Shown piece after piece: positions 29,701 to 37,831 of a DNA stretch of 64,000 bases (position 1 is its first letter; the number at the start of each line of letters is the position of its first letter). Source of the stretch: Verrucomicrobiota bacterium (GTDB lineage: Bacteria > Verrucomicrobiota > Verrucomicrobiia > Verrucomicrobiales > DEV007). Location of the stretch: assembly GCA_030625775.1 (NCBI GenBank), contig DAOUQC010000009.1, positions 17,751 through 81,750 on the forward strand, in the 5' to 3' direction. A program made the translations under genes and the position numbers. The notes below the pieces were generated by a model. It worked only from the letters and a program-made list of their open reading frames with translations, did no database searches and was not told where the DNA came from.

Positions 29701-30456
29701 AAATTTGCGCCCTTCCAGCATCTCCGTGCAGTCCCGGATCTCCCGTTCTCCGGGCAAAAAAATAAGCAGATCCCCCTGGTCATCGAGATCCGTCACCCAC
29801 TCGACCGCCCGGGTGACATGACGCGAGAGCTCCTCGCCATCCGTCAAAGGTGGCAAAAAGAAATCCTCCACCGGAAAAGTCCGCCCCTCCACATTCACCA
29901 CCGGCGCTCCATTAAAATAGTCAGAAAACTTACCCGCATCCAAAGTAGCCGAACTCACCACGATGCGCAGATCCTTCCTTCGTTTGATCAAATTTTTGAG
30001 ATAACCGAGAATGAAATCAATATTCAAACTACGCTCATGCGCCTCATCGATGATCAACGTATTGTATTGCGACAAATTTCGATCGCGCTGTGTTTCTGCC
30101 AGCAAAATGCCGTCGGTCATGAACTTGATCACCGTCTCCCGCTGCACTTTTTCCACAAAGCGCACCTGGTATCCCACCCGTTCGCCCAATTCAGAGCCCA
30201 TTTCCCCCGCCACCCGACGCGCCACCGTCACCGCTGCCAAGCGCCGGGGCTGAGTGCAGCCAACCCGCCCGCTCCGGCCCTCTTCACGCGCCAACTCGTA
30301 GGCCATCTTCGGCAGCTGGGTTGTTTTTCCACTGCCCGTCTCCCCGACCACAATCACCACCTGATGCTCACGCATCGCCTCGATGATTTCCTCACGCCGA
30401 TTTGCCACCGGAAGATCGGGGTATTTGAGATTGGGAACAGGAAGCGGCTTAGGCAT
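26734..30456 (-). CDS. hrpA: ATP-dependent RNA helicase HrpA
   Basis: 1240 aa; GETGSGKTTQLPK, DEAH, SSATLDAGKFSDYF, RQRRGRCGR; long DUF3418-like C-terminus. Confidence 0.93.
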   Translation of the reverse strand: MPKPLPVPNLKYPDLPVANRREEIIEAMREHQVVIVVGETGSGKTTQLPKMAYELAREEGRSGRVGCTQPRRLAAVTVARRVAGEMGSELGERVGYQVRFVEKVQRETVIKFMTDGILLAETQRDRNLSQYNTLIIDEAHERSLNIDFILGYLKNLIKRRKDLRIVVSSATLDAGKFSDYFNGAPVVNVEGRTFPVEDFFLPPLTDGEELSRHVTRAVEWVTDLDDQGDLLIFLPGEREIRDCTEMLEGRKFTGTDILPLFARLGLDEQERVFKLGGVNRRVVLATNVAETSVTIPGIVYVIDSGLARVSRWNPSRQIQRLQVEQISQASARQRRGRCGRVSEGVCVRLYSEEVLDLADEYTDPEIRRSSLAGVILRMKSLRLPDVREFPFLSPPSGTAISEGHRTLEELGAMESLATKASKGSAGSLTDLGYKLARLPLDPRLGRMLIEASRREVLDAVLVMVGGMSVMDVRERPQEKQTEADNAHRQFTDEDSDFLTLLHIWSAVGAFREKRRFKRNQLRKFCKQNFLSFRRVMEWDQIVAELSRLVRDTLKVKVKTLPAERGQWGDEDEMHKSLMAGIPMQFGFWDKAKKTYCSTGGRQFAIFPGSGLFGKHKAEWLLGFELVETSRVWARKVTKIDVLWVEELVPHLCRRTYHSPRWNEQQGAVYGKETVRCGGLTLVDERRVFYGRVDPDEAHEVFVREAVLGGGLRTKGAFLYHLAEMREQVERVEHKLRRSGGLWSDEAVYDFFLDRIPANICTAKAFQKWCTTGDHEKYLMITMEDCVWGEIDDLEGLPDAVWHGEKSYQVSYHQSPGERMDGLVFELGVDEIVDFPDYLPSWAVPALLEERVYLLIRTLPKTQRQHCSPGREAAQDFVEEWDGWQPSQSMLQDLAEFLSKRIEQRVDVVMFEPDRLPAELRPKVRVWSEGGEEMGLSEDVNEIRQQLSGLMRERREIQVNEDWEMTGGEEWGFDDIPEVTEDGVFPALVDEGEAVGMRAFLARSEADESHRAGCVRLFQIVEKGHFDYVQRKFPLGMAGKMMLPVMDSGSGELLVDLLRVACEGAMGKVMPRTSARFDAAAAQGKGELYECALKVTSAFETMVETYQRISDWIEDHRDDRHLQLVADDLSQELEWLLAAGFVWRAGYDRFTGYTRYFFAMEERIKRLKSLPLFKDEEKRERIQRLWSQWFAAWKEEPGNTMLWGSGWLLMEWRVAEFAPSLPRRVKVSEKRVEELIESLAL

Positions 30457-30665
30457 TGCATGAAAGTCAAGACTCCAGAGCCAGAGTCAAGGGGGAGCTG
30501 GGGACAAAGGAGCTATGAGACAAATTCACCTTCCCTCCCGAAAATACGGGACACTTCGATTATCGTTTTCACATTGACCAAAAATGCAATCCCCGCTTCT
30601 TATCAGGTAAAATGACTAGTAGATGCTATTCTGGCTGCCTGAATGAATGAATGACCCGACGTATC

Positions 30666-30684
30666 GGCAAGCGGAACGCTTGCC
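30666..30684. repeat. Short palindrome GGCAAGCG-GAA-CGCTTGCC followed by TTACAAAAC
   Basis: 8-bp perfect arms. Confidence 0.75.
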
Positions 30685-30717
30685 TTACAAAACCTATAAA
30701 CGTATCTACAATGGTAG

Positions 30718-30736
30718 GGCAAGCATTATGCTTGCC
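30718..30736. repeat. Short palindrome GGCAAGCAT-T-ATGCTTGCC overlapping a possible start codon of the TonB receptor
   Basis: 9-bp perfect arms; in-frame ATG at 30728 lies inside the right arm, another ATG at 30737 immediately after. Confidence 0.75.
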
Positions 30737-32830
30737 ATGATCTGTGTCATCAGCTGCCTTTCCGCTCAACTTCTTGCGGAAGAAGCTCCCACTCTGGTGA
30801 TCGACGATCTTGAGCCATACATCGTGACCGCATCACGAACCGCCGAGAGTACCCTGGATACTCCCTACATCGTCGAACGTATCGACGACACCGTGATGAT
30901 CGAACGCGCGGTGCGCTCGGTGCCCGAAGCACTCGAGCAAACCCCGGGCGTAGTCGTGCAAAAAACTTCCAACGGCCAGGGCTCGCCTATTATCCGTGGA
31001 TTCACCGGGTATCACAATCTATTCCTCATCGACGGCGTCCGGCTCAACAACGCTGGCTTCCGCTCCGGCCCCAATCAATACTGGAACACCGTCGACTCTC
31101 AGGGACTCAGTGCAATCGAACTGGTCAAATCCCAGGGCTCGGTCCTCTACGGAGCCGATGCCGTTGGAGGCACCCTGCAGGCCATCACCCGCGCGCCCGT
31201 TTACGCTGACTCAGGTTTCCTCGCCAGTGGACGTTCCTACAGCCGTTATGCTTCGGGTGAAAACAGTTTCATTCAACGCCTCGAAGCAGCGGTCAGCGAT
31301 TCGGATAAATACGGGCTGATCATCGGCGGCACTTACAAGGACTTCGGTGACATTCGTGCAGCCGGACTCGGGTGCTTGCCAAAAACCGCTTACCAGGAAT
31401 GGGACTTCGACGCCAAGCTTGAAATTTTTCTCAATCAGGACACGCGTCTGACTTTGTTTCACCAGCAAGTCGACGTCGACAATGCCTGGCGCACTCACAA
31501 AACCGTGTTCGGAAAAAGCTGGCGTGGCACGACCCTCGGAGATGAACGCGCCCGCATTCTGGATCAGGATCGCATGCTCTCTTACATCCAATTGGAGGGC
31601 GAAACGTCCAACGCATTTTTTGATCACTACATCGTCAGCCTTTCGCGACAAAAACAAAACGAAGATCGTTATCGCGAGCGCGCAGACGGCCGGGTTGATT
31701 TCCAGGGCTTCGATATCACTTCATACGGAGCCTGGGTGCAATTCGACCGTGAACTGGATCTCACCCGCATCACTTATGGTGCCAGTTATTATCAGGATCA
31801 ATCCGATTCCTACCGTCGTGATTACAATGCCGACGGTTCATTCAAAGGACGCAGCGTTCAAGGGCCAATCGGTGATGACGGCACCTATCATCTGGTCGGC
31901 GCTTTTGTGAATACGGCCACTCCAATTGGTGAGCGCCTGACCGCTGATCTCGGAGCGCGATACACCTACGCCAAGGCCAGCATTGGCAAAGTCGAGTCGC
32001 CGGCAACGGGGAAACAAATTTCCATCAATGACCAGTGGAGCAATGTGGTTGGCAGCGGTCGCCTTTCCTGGCAACTCGACCAGCAGAATCACTGGCGCAT
32101 TTTTAGCGGTATTTCACAAGCCTTCCGTGCTCCAAATTTTTCCGACCTGTCACGGCTGGATTCAAATCGCAGCAACGAAATCGAAACCCCGGTTCCCAAC
32201 CTTGAGCCGGAAAAATTCCTGACTTACGAAATCGGTATCAAGACGCAAAGCGAACGTCTGTCCGGAAGCCTGTCGTATTTTTATACCGACGTGCGCGATC
32301 TCATCCTGCGCACGCCGACCGGTCGCATGATCGACGGCCTCAACGAAGTCACCAAACAAAACATCGGCGACGGCTATGTTCACGGCATCGAAGTCTCCGG
32401 AGCTTTCCAAGTCACCGATATGATTTCCCTATTCGGCGGCTTCGCTTATCAGGACAGCAAGGTGTCCACCTTCCCGACCTCGCAGCCCGTCATCCGCGAC
32501 GAACCGCTCAGCCGTCTGATGCCTACTAATGGTTACGGCGGCATTCGACTTGATCTCGCCGACGGCCAATGCTGGCTCGAGGCCCTGATAACCGCAGTCG
32601 GACGCGGAGACCGCCTGAGCACACGCGACATCCGCGACACCCAACGCATCCCGCCCGGTGGTACCCCCGGATACTGGCTGGCAACCATCCGTAGCGGCTG
32701 GCAGGCGCGCGAAAACATTCTTATTACTGCCGCAGTGGAAAATCTTACCGATCAGGACTACCGTGCCCACGGTTCCGGACAAAATGAGCCCGGTATCAAC
32801 TTGATACTTGGCGCTGAAATCAGATTTTAG
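30728..32830 (+). CDS. TonB-dependent receptor; start uncertain (ORF extends to 30647)
   Basis: Signal peptide MLAMICVISCLSAQLLA, plug domain (RSVPEALEQTPGVVVQK..., FLIDGVRLNNAGFRSGPNQYWNTVD), AFRAPNFSDLSRLDSN, C-terminal beta signal NLILGAEIRF. Confidence 0.9.
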   Translation: MLAMICVISCLSAQLLAEEAPTLVIDDLEPYIVTASRTAESTLDTPYIVERIDDTVMIERAVRSVPEALEQTPGVVVQKTSNGQGSPIIRGFTGYHNLFLIDGVRLNNAGFRSGPNQYWNTVDSQGLSAIELVKSQGSVLYGADAVGGTLQAITRAPVYADSGFLASGRSYSRYASGENSFIQRLEAAVSDSDKYGLIIGGTYKDFGDIRAAGLGCLPKTAYQEWDFDAKLEIFLNQDTRLTLFHQQVDVDNAWRTHKTVFGKSWRGTTLGDERARILDQDRMLSYIQLEGETSNAFFDHYIVSLSRQKQNEDRYRERADGRVDFQGFDITSYGAWVQFDRELDLTRITYGASYYQDQSDSYRRDYNADGSFKGRSVQGPIGDDGTYHLVGAFVNTATPIGERLTADLGARYTYAKASIGKVESPATGKQISINDQWSNVVGSGRLSWQLDQQNHWRIFSGISQAFRAPNFSDLSRLDSNRSNEIETPVPNLEPEKFLTYEIGIKTQSERLSGSLSYFYTDVRDLILRTPTGRMIDGLNEVTKQNIGDGYVHGIEVSGAFQVTDMISLFGGFAYQDSKVSTFPTSQPVIRDEPLSRLMPTNGYGGIRLDLADGQCWLEALITAVGRGDRLSTRDIRDTQRIPPGGTPGYWLATIRSGWQARENILITAAVENLTDQDYRAHGSGQNEPGINLILGAEIRF

Positions 32831-32849
32831 TAAATATCCAGGTTCAAAA

Positions 32850-33605
32850 GTGAAGAAACTCCACACAGTCCCCCTCCCCAAGCAGGACGATCATCGCCCC
32901 ATTCAGGCGAAAGATCATCCGGCCGCGGCTCTGGTGACAAGTGTGCTATTCCATGCCCTGCTCGTTGGTATCCTCGCGCTGACCCCCTACACGATTAAAT
33001 CCCAGCGAAACTCTCCCGTCCCGCCACAGTTCACTCTTCATTATTCCAATGCTGAAGACCTGCTGGCAGAGATCCCTGATCCCCAGCCCACCGACGAAAT
33101 CATCGTATCCCGCCAGACTCTGCCCAAGGTGGCTTATTTAATTCCTAAAATCGTTATTTCCCATTTTTCTCCTTCACTGCCGATTGTCACCATTACCGCC
33201 ACCTTCGTGCAAAATGAAAAAGTCGATTCTCTTGTCGAATCCTTCTCTCCCAGCCTGGACTTCCCCAAACCCCCGGCTGAAACAGTAAAAAAATCCGACA
33301 AGCGCAGCTCCAGTCCCCCATCCCACACCTCCGGCCTCGTCGCCGCCCGCCCGCTGAAAAGACGCGCACCGGTTTACCCGACTCTTGCACGAAACAAAGG
33401 TTATGAAGGCACCTCGGTCTTCATCGCCACCATCAACCCCGACGGCACGATCAAGGACCTGCAGCTCTCCAAAACCTCCGGCCACACCATCCTCGACAAG
33501 GCCGCCAAAGAAGCCCTGCGACACTGGAAGTTCACTCCCGCCAAGCGCAACGGTATTACCGTCGCCTCGCAGTTACGCATCCCGATCATCTTCCGCTTGG
33601 GTTGA
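32850..33605 (+). CDS. TonB-family energy transducer
   Basis: N-terminal TM (ALVTSVLFHALLVGILALTPY), Pro-rich middle, C-terminal TonB domain (RRAPVYPTLARNKGYEGTSVFIATINPDGTIKDLQLSKTSGHTILDKAAKEALRHWKFTPAKRNG). GTG at 32850 preferred. Confidence 0.87.
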   Translation: MKKLHTVPLPKQDDHRPIQAKDHPAAALVTSVLFHALLVGILALTPYTIKSQRNSPVPPQFTLHYSNAEDLLAEIPDPQPTDEIIVSRQTLPKVAYLIPKIVISHFSPSLPIVTITATFVQNEKVDSLVESFSPSLDFPKPPAETVKKSDKRSSSPPSHTSGLVAARPLKRRAPVYPTLARNKGYEGTSVFIATINPDGTIKDLQLSKTSGHTILDKAAKEALRHWKFTPAKRNGITVASQLRIPIIFRLG

Positions 33606-33630
33606 AAGATTGATGCAGGCAGTCAAGTAT

Positions 33631-33650
33631 AACGATGTTCCAACATCGTT
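33631..33650. repeat. Short palindrome AACGATGTT-CC-AACATCGTT
   Basis: 9-bp perfect arms in a convergent intergenic region. Confidence 0.75.
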
Positions 33651-33671
33651 TGTTTCTGTACCATTCGAATA

Positions 33672-33697
33672 AACAAAGTTGGAACTTCGTTTTACAG
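33672..33697. repeat. Short palindrome AACAAAGTT-GG-AACTTCGTT followed by TTTACAG
   Basis: Near-perfect arms (one mismatch); right half and tail identical to the element at 36198..36225. Confidence 0.75.
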
Positions 33698-33739
33698 TTG
33701 GATTCTCTCCATCTCCCTCCTAAATGCCTACAGCCTTCT

Positions 33740-34837
33740 TCACCGCACCACTCTCGCTCCCCCGCCCCCCATCACCTTCTCAACTTCGCTGACCGTCACC
33801 ATCGTCGTATCACCCGGCGTGGTCATTGCAAGCGCTCCATGAGCCGCTCCATAATTCACTGCCTTCGCCGGGTCGTTATGAGTCAGGAATCCGTAGATCA
33901 ATCCCGATGCAAAACTGTCTCCCCCACCCACGCGATCCATGATCTCGAGTTTTGGAAAAGCATTCGCTTCATGGAACTCCCCATCGTGCCAGCAAACTGC
34001 TCCCCAGTCATTGACCGTAGCCGTATGCACTTCACGCAGAGTTGTTGCCGTCGCTTTAAAATTTGGAAACTCTTTCACTGCAGTGGAGATCATATTTTTA
34101 AAATTCTCCACATCTATTCCGCTGATATTGTCATCAACGCCTTCGACCTCAAAACCAAGGCTGGCAGTAAAATCCTCTTCGTTGCCGATCATCACATCGA
34201 CGTGATGGGCGATCTCGCGATTAACCTGTTGCGCCTTATCCAATCCACCGATTGCGCTCCATAATGACGGACGGTAGTTGAGATCGTAAGAAACAATCGT
34301 GCCATGTTTTTTAGCCGCCTTACAGGCTTCAATGGTGAACTCAGCCGCGCTTTCAGACAACGCTGCAAAAATACCACCGGTGTGAAACCAGCGAGCCCCC
34401 TGTCTGCCAAAAAGGTCATCCCAGTCGACATCACCCGGCTTGAGCTGTGAAGCCGCAGTGTTGCCACGATCCGGAACTCCATGAGCACCACGAATTCCGA
34501 ATCCACGCTCGGTGAAGTTCAGTCCATTGCGCACCGTGCGACCGATTCCATCATAATCACGCCAGACGATATGTCGGGTATCGACTCCGCCCTGCAGAAT
34601 AAAATCTTCAACCAGTCGCCCAATTTCATTGTCGGCAAAAGCGGTCACCACAGACGTATTCAATCCGAAACAGCGACGCAAACCACGGGTAACATTGTAT
34701 TCACCACCACCCTCCCAGGCCTGGAAATGACGCGCCGTGCGAATTCGTCCCTCACCAGGATCGAGACGTAGCATCACTTCTCCGAGAGAAATGCAGTCGT
34801 ATTCACAAGAGTCAGCAGATTTAATTTCGAGAGCCAT
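33740..34837 (-). CDS. PfkB-family sugar kinase (2-keto-3-deoxygluconate kinase-like)
   Basis: CISLGEVMLRLDPGEGRI, GGEYNVTRGLRR, DRVGGGDSFASGLIYG. Confidence 0.85.
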   Translation of the reverse strand: MALEIKSADSCEYDCISLGEVMLRLDPGEGRIRTARHFQAWEGGGEYNVTRGLRRCFGLNTSVVTAFADNEIGRLVEDFILQGGVDTRHIVWRDYDGIGRTVRNGLNFTERGFGIRGAHGVPDRGNTAASQLKPGDVDWDDLFGRQGARWFHTGGIFAALSESAAEFTIEACKAAKKHGTIVSYDLNYRPSLWSAIGGLDKAQQVNREIAHHVDVMIGNEEDFTASLGFEVEGVDDNISGIDVENFKNMISTAVKEFPNFKATATTLREVHTATVNDWGAVCWHDGEFHEANAFPKLEIMDRVGGGDSFASGLIYGFLTHNDPAKAVNYGAAHGALAMTTPGDTTMVTVSEVEKVMGGGGARVVR

Positions 34838-34862
34838 GATTTGAGTAAGAAGTTAGGAGTGA

Positions 34863-34887
34863 GAAGATAGAAGATAGAAGATAGAAG
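34863..34887. repeat. Tandem 7-mer GAAGATA x 3.6 in the leader of the sugar kinase gene
   Basis: gaagatagaagatagaagatagaag read directly. Confidence 0.8.
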
Positions 34888-34908
34888 AAAGGCGTAAGCA
34901 TTCAGTGC

Positions 34909-35871
34909 TTAGAATTTATTCGATTGGATGAAGTCTTCGTCGCCGTTGAGGAAGTTGACAAGGTTGTTGGTGGAACGCATCGCCTGACGCACGACTGATT
35001 CGTAAGTCCGTGATCCGATATGCGGAGTGATCACACAATTCGGTGAAGACAAGAGCGGGTGATCAGCCGGCGGAGGTTCTTCGTCCAGCACATCCGCCCC
35101 ATAACCCCCGACTTTCCCGGAATGCAAAGCTGTCACCATGTCAGCGGTCTCAACCAGTTCACCACGGGCGCAGTTGAGAACAATCACGCCGTCTTTCATT
35201 TCGGCGATCTTGTCAGTGTTGATCATGCCGCGTGTTTCGTCGGAAAGAAAACAATGCAAGGAAACCACATCAGCCTGGGTGAGCACACCGTCCATGGTAT
35301 CACAACGTTTGACGTCATGCTCTTCGGCAAAAGCTTCATCCCAATAGGGATCAAATGCGATGACAGGCATGCCGAAAGCTTTCGCACGAGTGGCGACTTC
35401 CTTACCGATCCGACCGAGACCGATGATGCCCATCGTCTGCCCCATGATTTCATGACCGGTGAGACGTTTCCATTCCCCCTGACGAGCCGCCGATGCTGTC
35501 TCGACGATGGCCTTGGTGATACCTAGCAAGAGGCCAAAAGTATGCTCCGCCACCGTGGTGTGATTAACGCCCGGAGTGAACAACACTGGAATTTTCTTTT
35601 CCGTGGCATAATCAACGTCGATTTTATCGAGGCCGATGCCGTATTTGGAAATAACCTTCAACCGCGGCAATGATTTATCAATGACCGCCTGCGTGATCGC
35701 ATCATCTCCACAGAGGAAAGCGTCAAATTCACCTGCCAACTCGAGCATCTTCTCTTCAGGCAGTGGACCCCGCTCACGAACAATTTCATAGCCCTGGGAT
35801 TCCAGCAGCTCGTGGTGTGGACCAGGTATGTCCTGATAGGATGTGGTGGTGAGTAGGATTCGTGTTGTCAT
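34909..35871 (-). CDS. D-isomer 2-hydroxyacid dehydrogenase (phosphoglycerate dehydrogenase-like)
   Basis: MGIIGLGRIGKEVATRAKAFGM, NCARGELVET, DVLDEEPPPADHPLLSSPNCVITPHIGS. Confidence 0.88.
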   Translation of the reverse strand: MTTRILLTTTSYQDIPGPHHELLESQGYEIVRERGPLPEEKMLELAGEFDAFLCGDDAITQAVIDKSLPRLKVISKYGIGLDKIDVDYATEKKIPVLFTPGVNHTTVAEHTFGLLLGITKAIVETASAARQGEWKRLTGHEIMGQTMGIIGLGRIGKEVATRAKAFGMPVIAFDPYWDEAFAEEHDVKRCDTMDGVLTQADVVSLHCFLSDETRGMINTDKIAEMKDGVIVLNCARGELVETADMVTALHSGKVGGYGADVLDEEPPPADHPLLSSPNCVITPHIGSRTYESVVRQAMRSTNNLVNFLNGDEDFIQSNKF

Positions 35872-35920
35872 ATGCGGACAATAGGATTAGCGGTGCTATG
35901 AAGCGGAATCAACCAAGAAT

Positions 35921-36184
35921 ATGACCACCAAGCCGAACGAAGAAAATCCCATGGAACTGGGGATCCAACCTCTGGATACCGTGATGGAGGAAATGAAGCT
36001 CTCTAATCATGATCTGGTGACGGCAACCGCTGAGCAACTGACTCATAAAACCGTGAATAAAGCACGTAAAGGCCGCCAATTGACCAAACGAAGCCAGCGC
36101 AAGGTGATCGACGCCATGAATGCGATGAAAGGCAAACGAGAGGCGTATCAGCTGGAAGATTTGTTCACCTACCGCGGCCGTTGA
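35921..36184 (+). CDS. Small protein (87 aa) with possible XRE/lambda-repressor-like HTH
   Basis: LDTVMEEMKLSNHDLVTATAEQLTHKTVNKARKGRQLTKRSQRKVIDAMNAM has a helix pattern compatible with a Cro/CI-type HTH. Confidence 0.5.
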   Translation: MTTKPNEENPMELGIQPLDTVMEEMKLSNHDLVTATAEQLTHKTVNKARKGRQLTKRSQRKVIDAMNAMKGKREAYQLEDLFTYRGR

Positions 36185-36197
36185 ATTTAATCTTCAC

Positions 36198-36225
36198 GTA
36201 AAACGAAGTTGGAACTTCGTTTTAC
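36198..36225. repeat. Perfect palindrome GTAAAACGAAGTT-GG-AACTTCGTTTTAC
   Basis: 13-bp perfect arms; shares half-site with 33672..33697. Confidence 0.85.
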
Positions 36226-36253
36226 AGCGGAAATAACAAACCCTTTTTTATTC

Positions 36254-37729
36254 ATGAAAAAACTCCTCTGCCTATTTTTGTTAACCCTCCTCTGCCTCAC
36301 TGGTTCACTACACTCCGCAGAAATAACATCCCCCCTGCTGCGCACGGTGGATCTGGATATCGGAGAAAGCGTGAAGCTCAAACTTTCCGATGGAACTCCC
36401 GCCACGGTCAAACTGCTCTCTATAAAAGAAACAGCTGATACGATGAGCCAGGCGGTTCGCCGGGCAGAAGTCGCAGTTGAAGTGAACGGTGAGCAAGTCG
36501 ATCTGATATCTGCGAATTATCACCTGCCAACCACCGTGGCAGGAGTCCAGATCGATTGCCCTCTCACCCGGGGTTACGTTGCCAATTCAGGAGGAGATGC
36601 CTGGGGACTGAAAAAAGATGCGCGACTGCGCCTGTGGCCCAAAGGATCACCGTGGATAAAACCCGGCACTTTCCAATACCCCGCCAAACAGAGATGGTTT
36701 GCTACCTCAACCCAGATGGCCAACGAGCCGACTTTTGCCGATGGCGGCGACAAACCCTCACGGAAAAAAATCTACTACCACTACGGCCTCGACATTGGCG
36801 GAGCTGAAGGATTGATCGATATCGTCGCGGCAACCGACGGGCTGGTAGTTTCGCTCGGCAAAGAAGTAATGGAAAAGCATAAAGGTTCACCGGCCCACCC
36901 TCGCTACGACGTAGTCTATGTGCTGGATGAGCGTGGATGGTATTATCGCTACAGCCACCTCAATTCAATCGACCCAAGCGTCGTGCTCGGAAAACGCATC
37001 AAGATGGGAGCGCCGATCGGCGTGCTCGGAAAAGAAGGCGGCAGCGGAGGTTGGACTCACTTGCATTTTGGAATTAAATCCAAACAGCCTTCCGGCGAAT
37101 GGGGAACCCAGGAAGGTTACGCTTTTTTGTGGCAGGCGTATATCGAAGAGCATCAACCTGAAGTGATCGCAGTAGCACGTCCCCACCATTTTGTGAAAAC
37201 CGGTGAAAAAGTTCTGCTCGACGGATCAAAATCATGGGCAGCTAAGGGAGACATCAAGAGCTACGGTTGGAATTTTCACGACGGCACCTCGGCAAGTGGA
37301 GTTCAAGCCGAACGCAGTTATAAAAAAGCCGGCGTTTACAGCGAGATACTGAAGGTGAGCGATACAGACGGAGCGATTGATTACGATTTCACCATCGTGC
37401 AGGTGATCGACAGCAATCAACTCGACAAACTTCCGCCCACCATCCATGCGACTTATGCACCCACCTTCGGTATCAAAGCGGGTGATGAGGTCACCTTCAA
37501 AGTGCGAACCTTCCGCACCGCCATACCTGGAGAGATCTGGAACTTTGGCGACGGTACTGCCGAAGTGAAAGTGAAATCAGACGGCAACACCGTGAAGCTG
37601 GCCAAAGACGGCTATGCCGTAACCACTCATCGTTTTGAAAAAGCCGGACATTATGTGGTGAGCGTCCGGCATAGCAACGAACACGGCCTCACCGCCACCC
37701 AGCACCTGCAGGTGCGGGTGGGTGAATAG
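36254..37729 (+). CDS. Secreted M23-family peptidase-like protein with PKD domains
   Basis: Signal peptide MKKLLCLFLLTLLCLTGSLHSA; YHYGLDIGGAEG...GWTHLHFGIK (LytM/M23 HxH); PKD motifs YGWNFHDGTSASG and GEIWNFGDGT. Confidence 0.8.
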   Translation: MKKLLCLFLLTLLCLTGSLHSAEITSPLLRTVDLDIGESVKLKLSDGTPATVKLLSIKETADTMSQAVRRAEVAVEVNGEQVDLISANYHLPTTVAGVQIDCPLTRGYVANSGGDAWGLKKDARLRLWPKGSPWIKPGTFQYPAKQRWFATSTQMANEPTFADGGDKPSRKKIYYHYGLDIGGAEGLIDIVAATDGLVVSLGKEVMEKHKGSPAHPRYDVVYVLDERGWYYRYSHLNSIDPSVVLGKRIKMGAPIGVLGKEGGSGGWTHLHFGIKSKQPSGEWGTQEGYAFLWQAYIEEHQPEVIAVARPHHFVKTGEKVLLDGSKSWAAKGDIKSYGWNFHDGTSASGVQAERSYKKAGVYSEILKVSDTDGAIDYDFTIVQVIDSNQLDKLPPTIHATYAPTFGIKAGDEVTFKVRTFRTAIPGEIWNFGDGTAEVKVKSDGNTVKLAKDGYAVTTHRFEKAGHYVVSVRHSNEHGLTATQHLQVRVGE

Positions 37730-37831
37730 ATCGGATCGCTTGAACTGATAGGTCCAATCTGGCTGATTACCAGCTTCATGCCCCTCATGCGCAAATTATA
37801 CCAAAAAAAACCAATGATCTACTAGATAAAA

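Noticed and set aside
33639-33700. Tandem hairpins after tonB as a simple bidirectional terminator
   Set aside because: No T-tracts, and the same half-site recurs at 36198 in a non-terminator position, so a dispersed repeat is the better description (a terminator role is not excluded).
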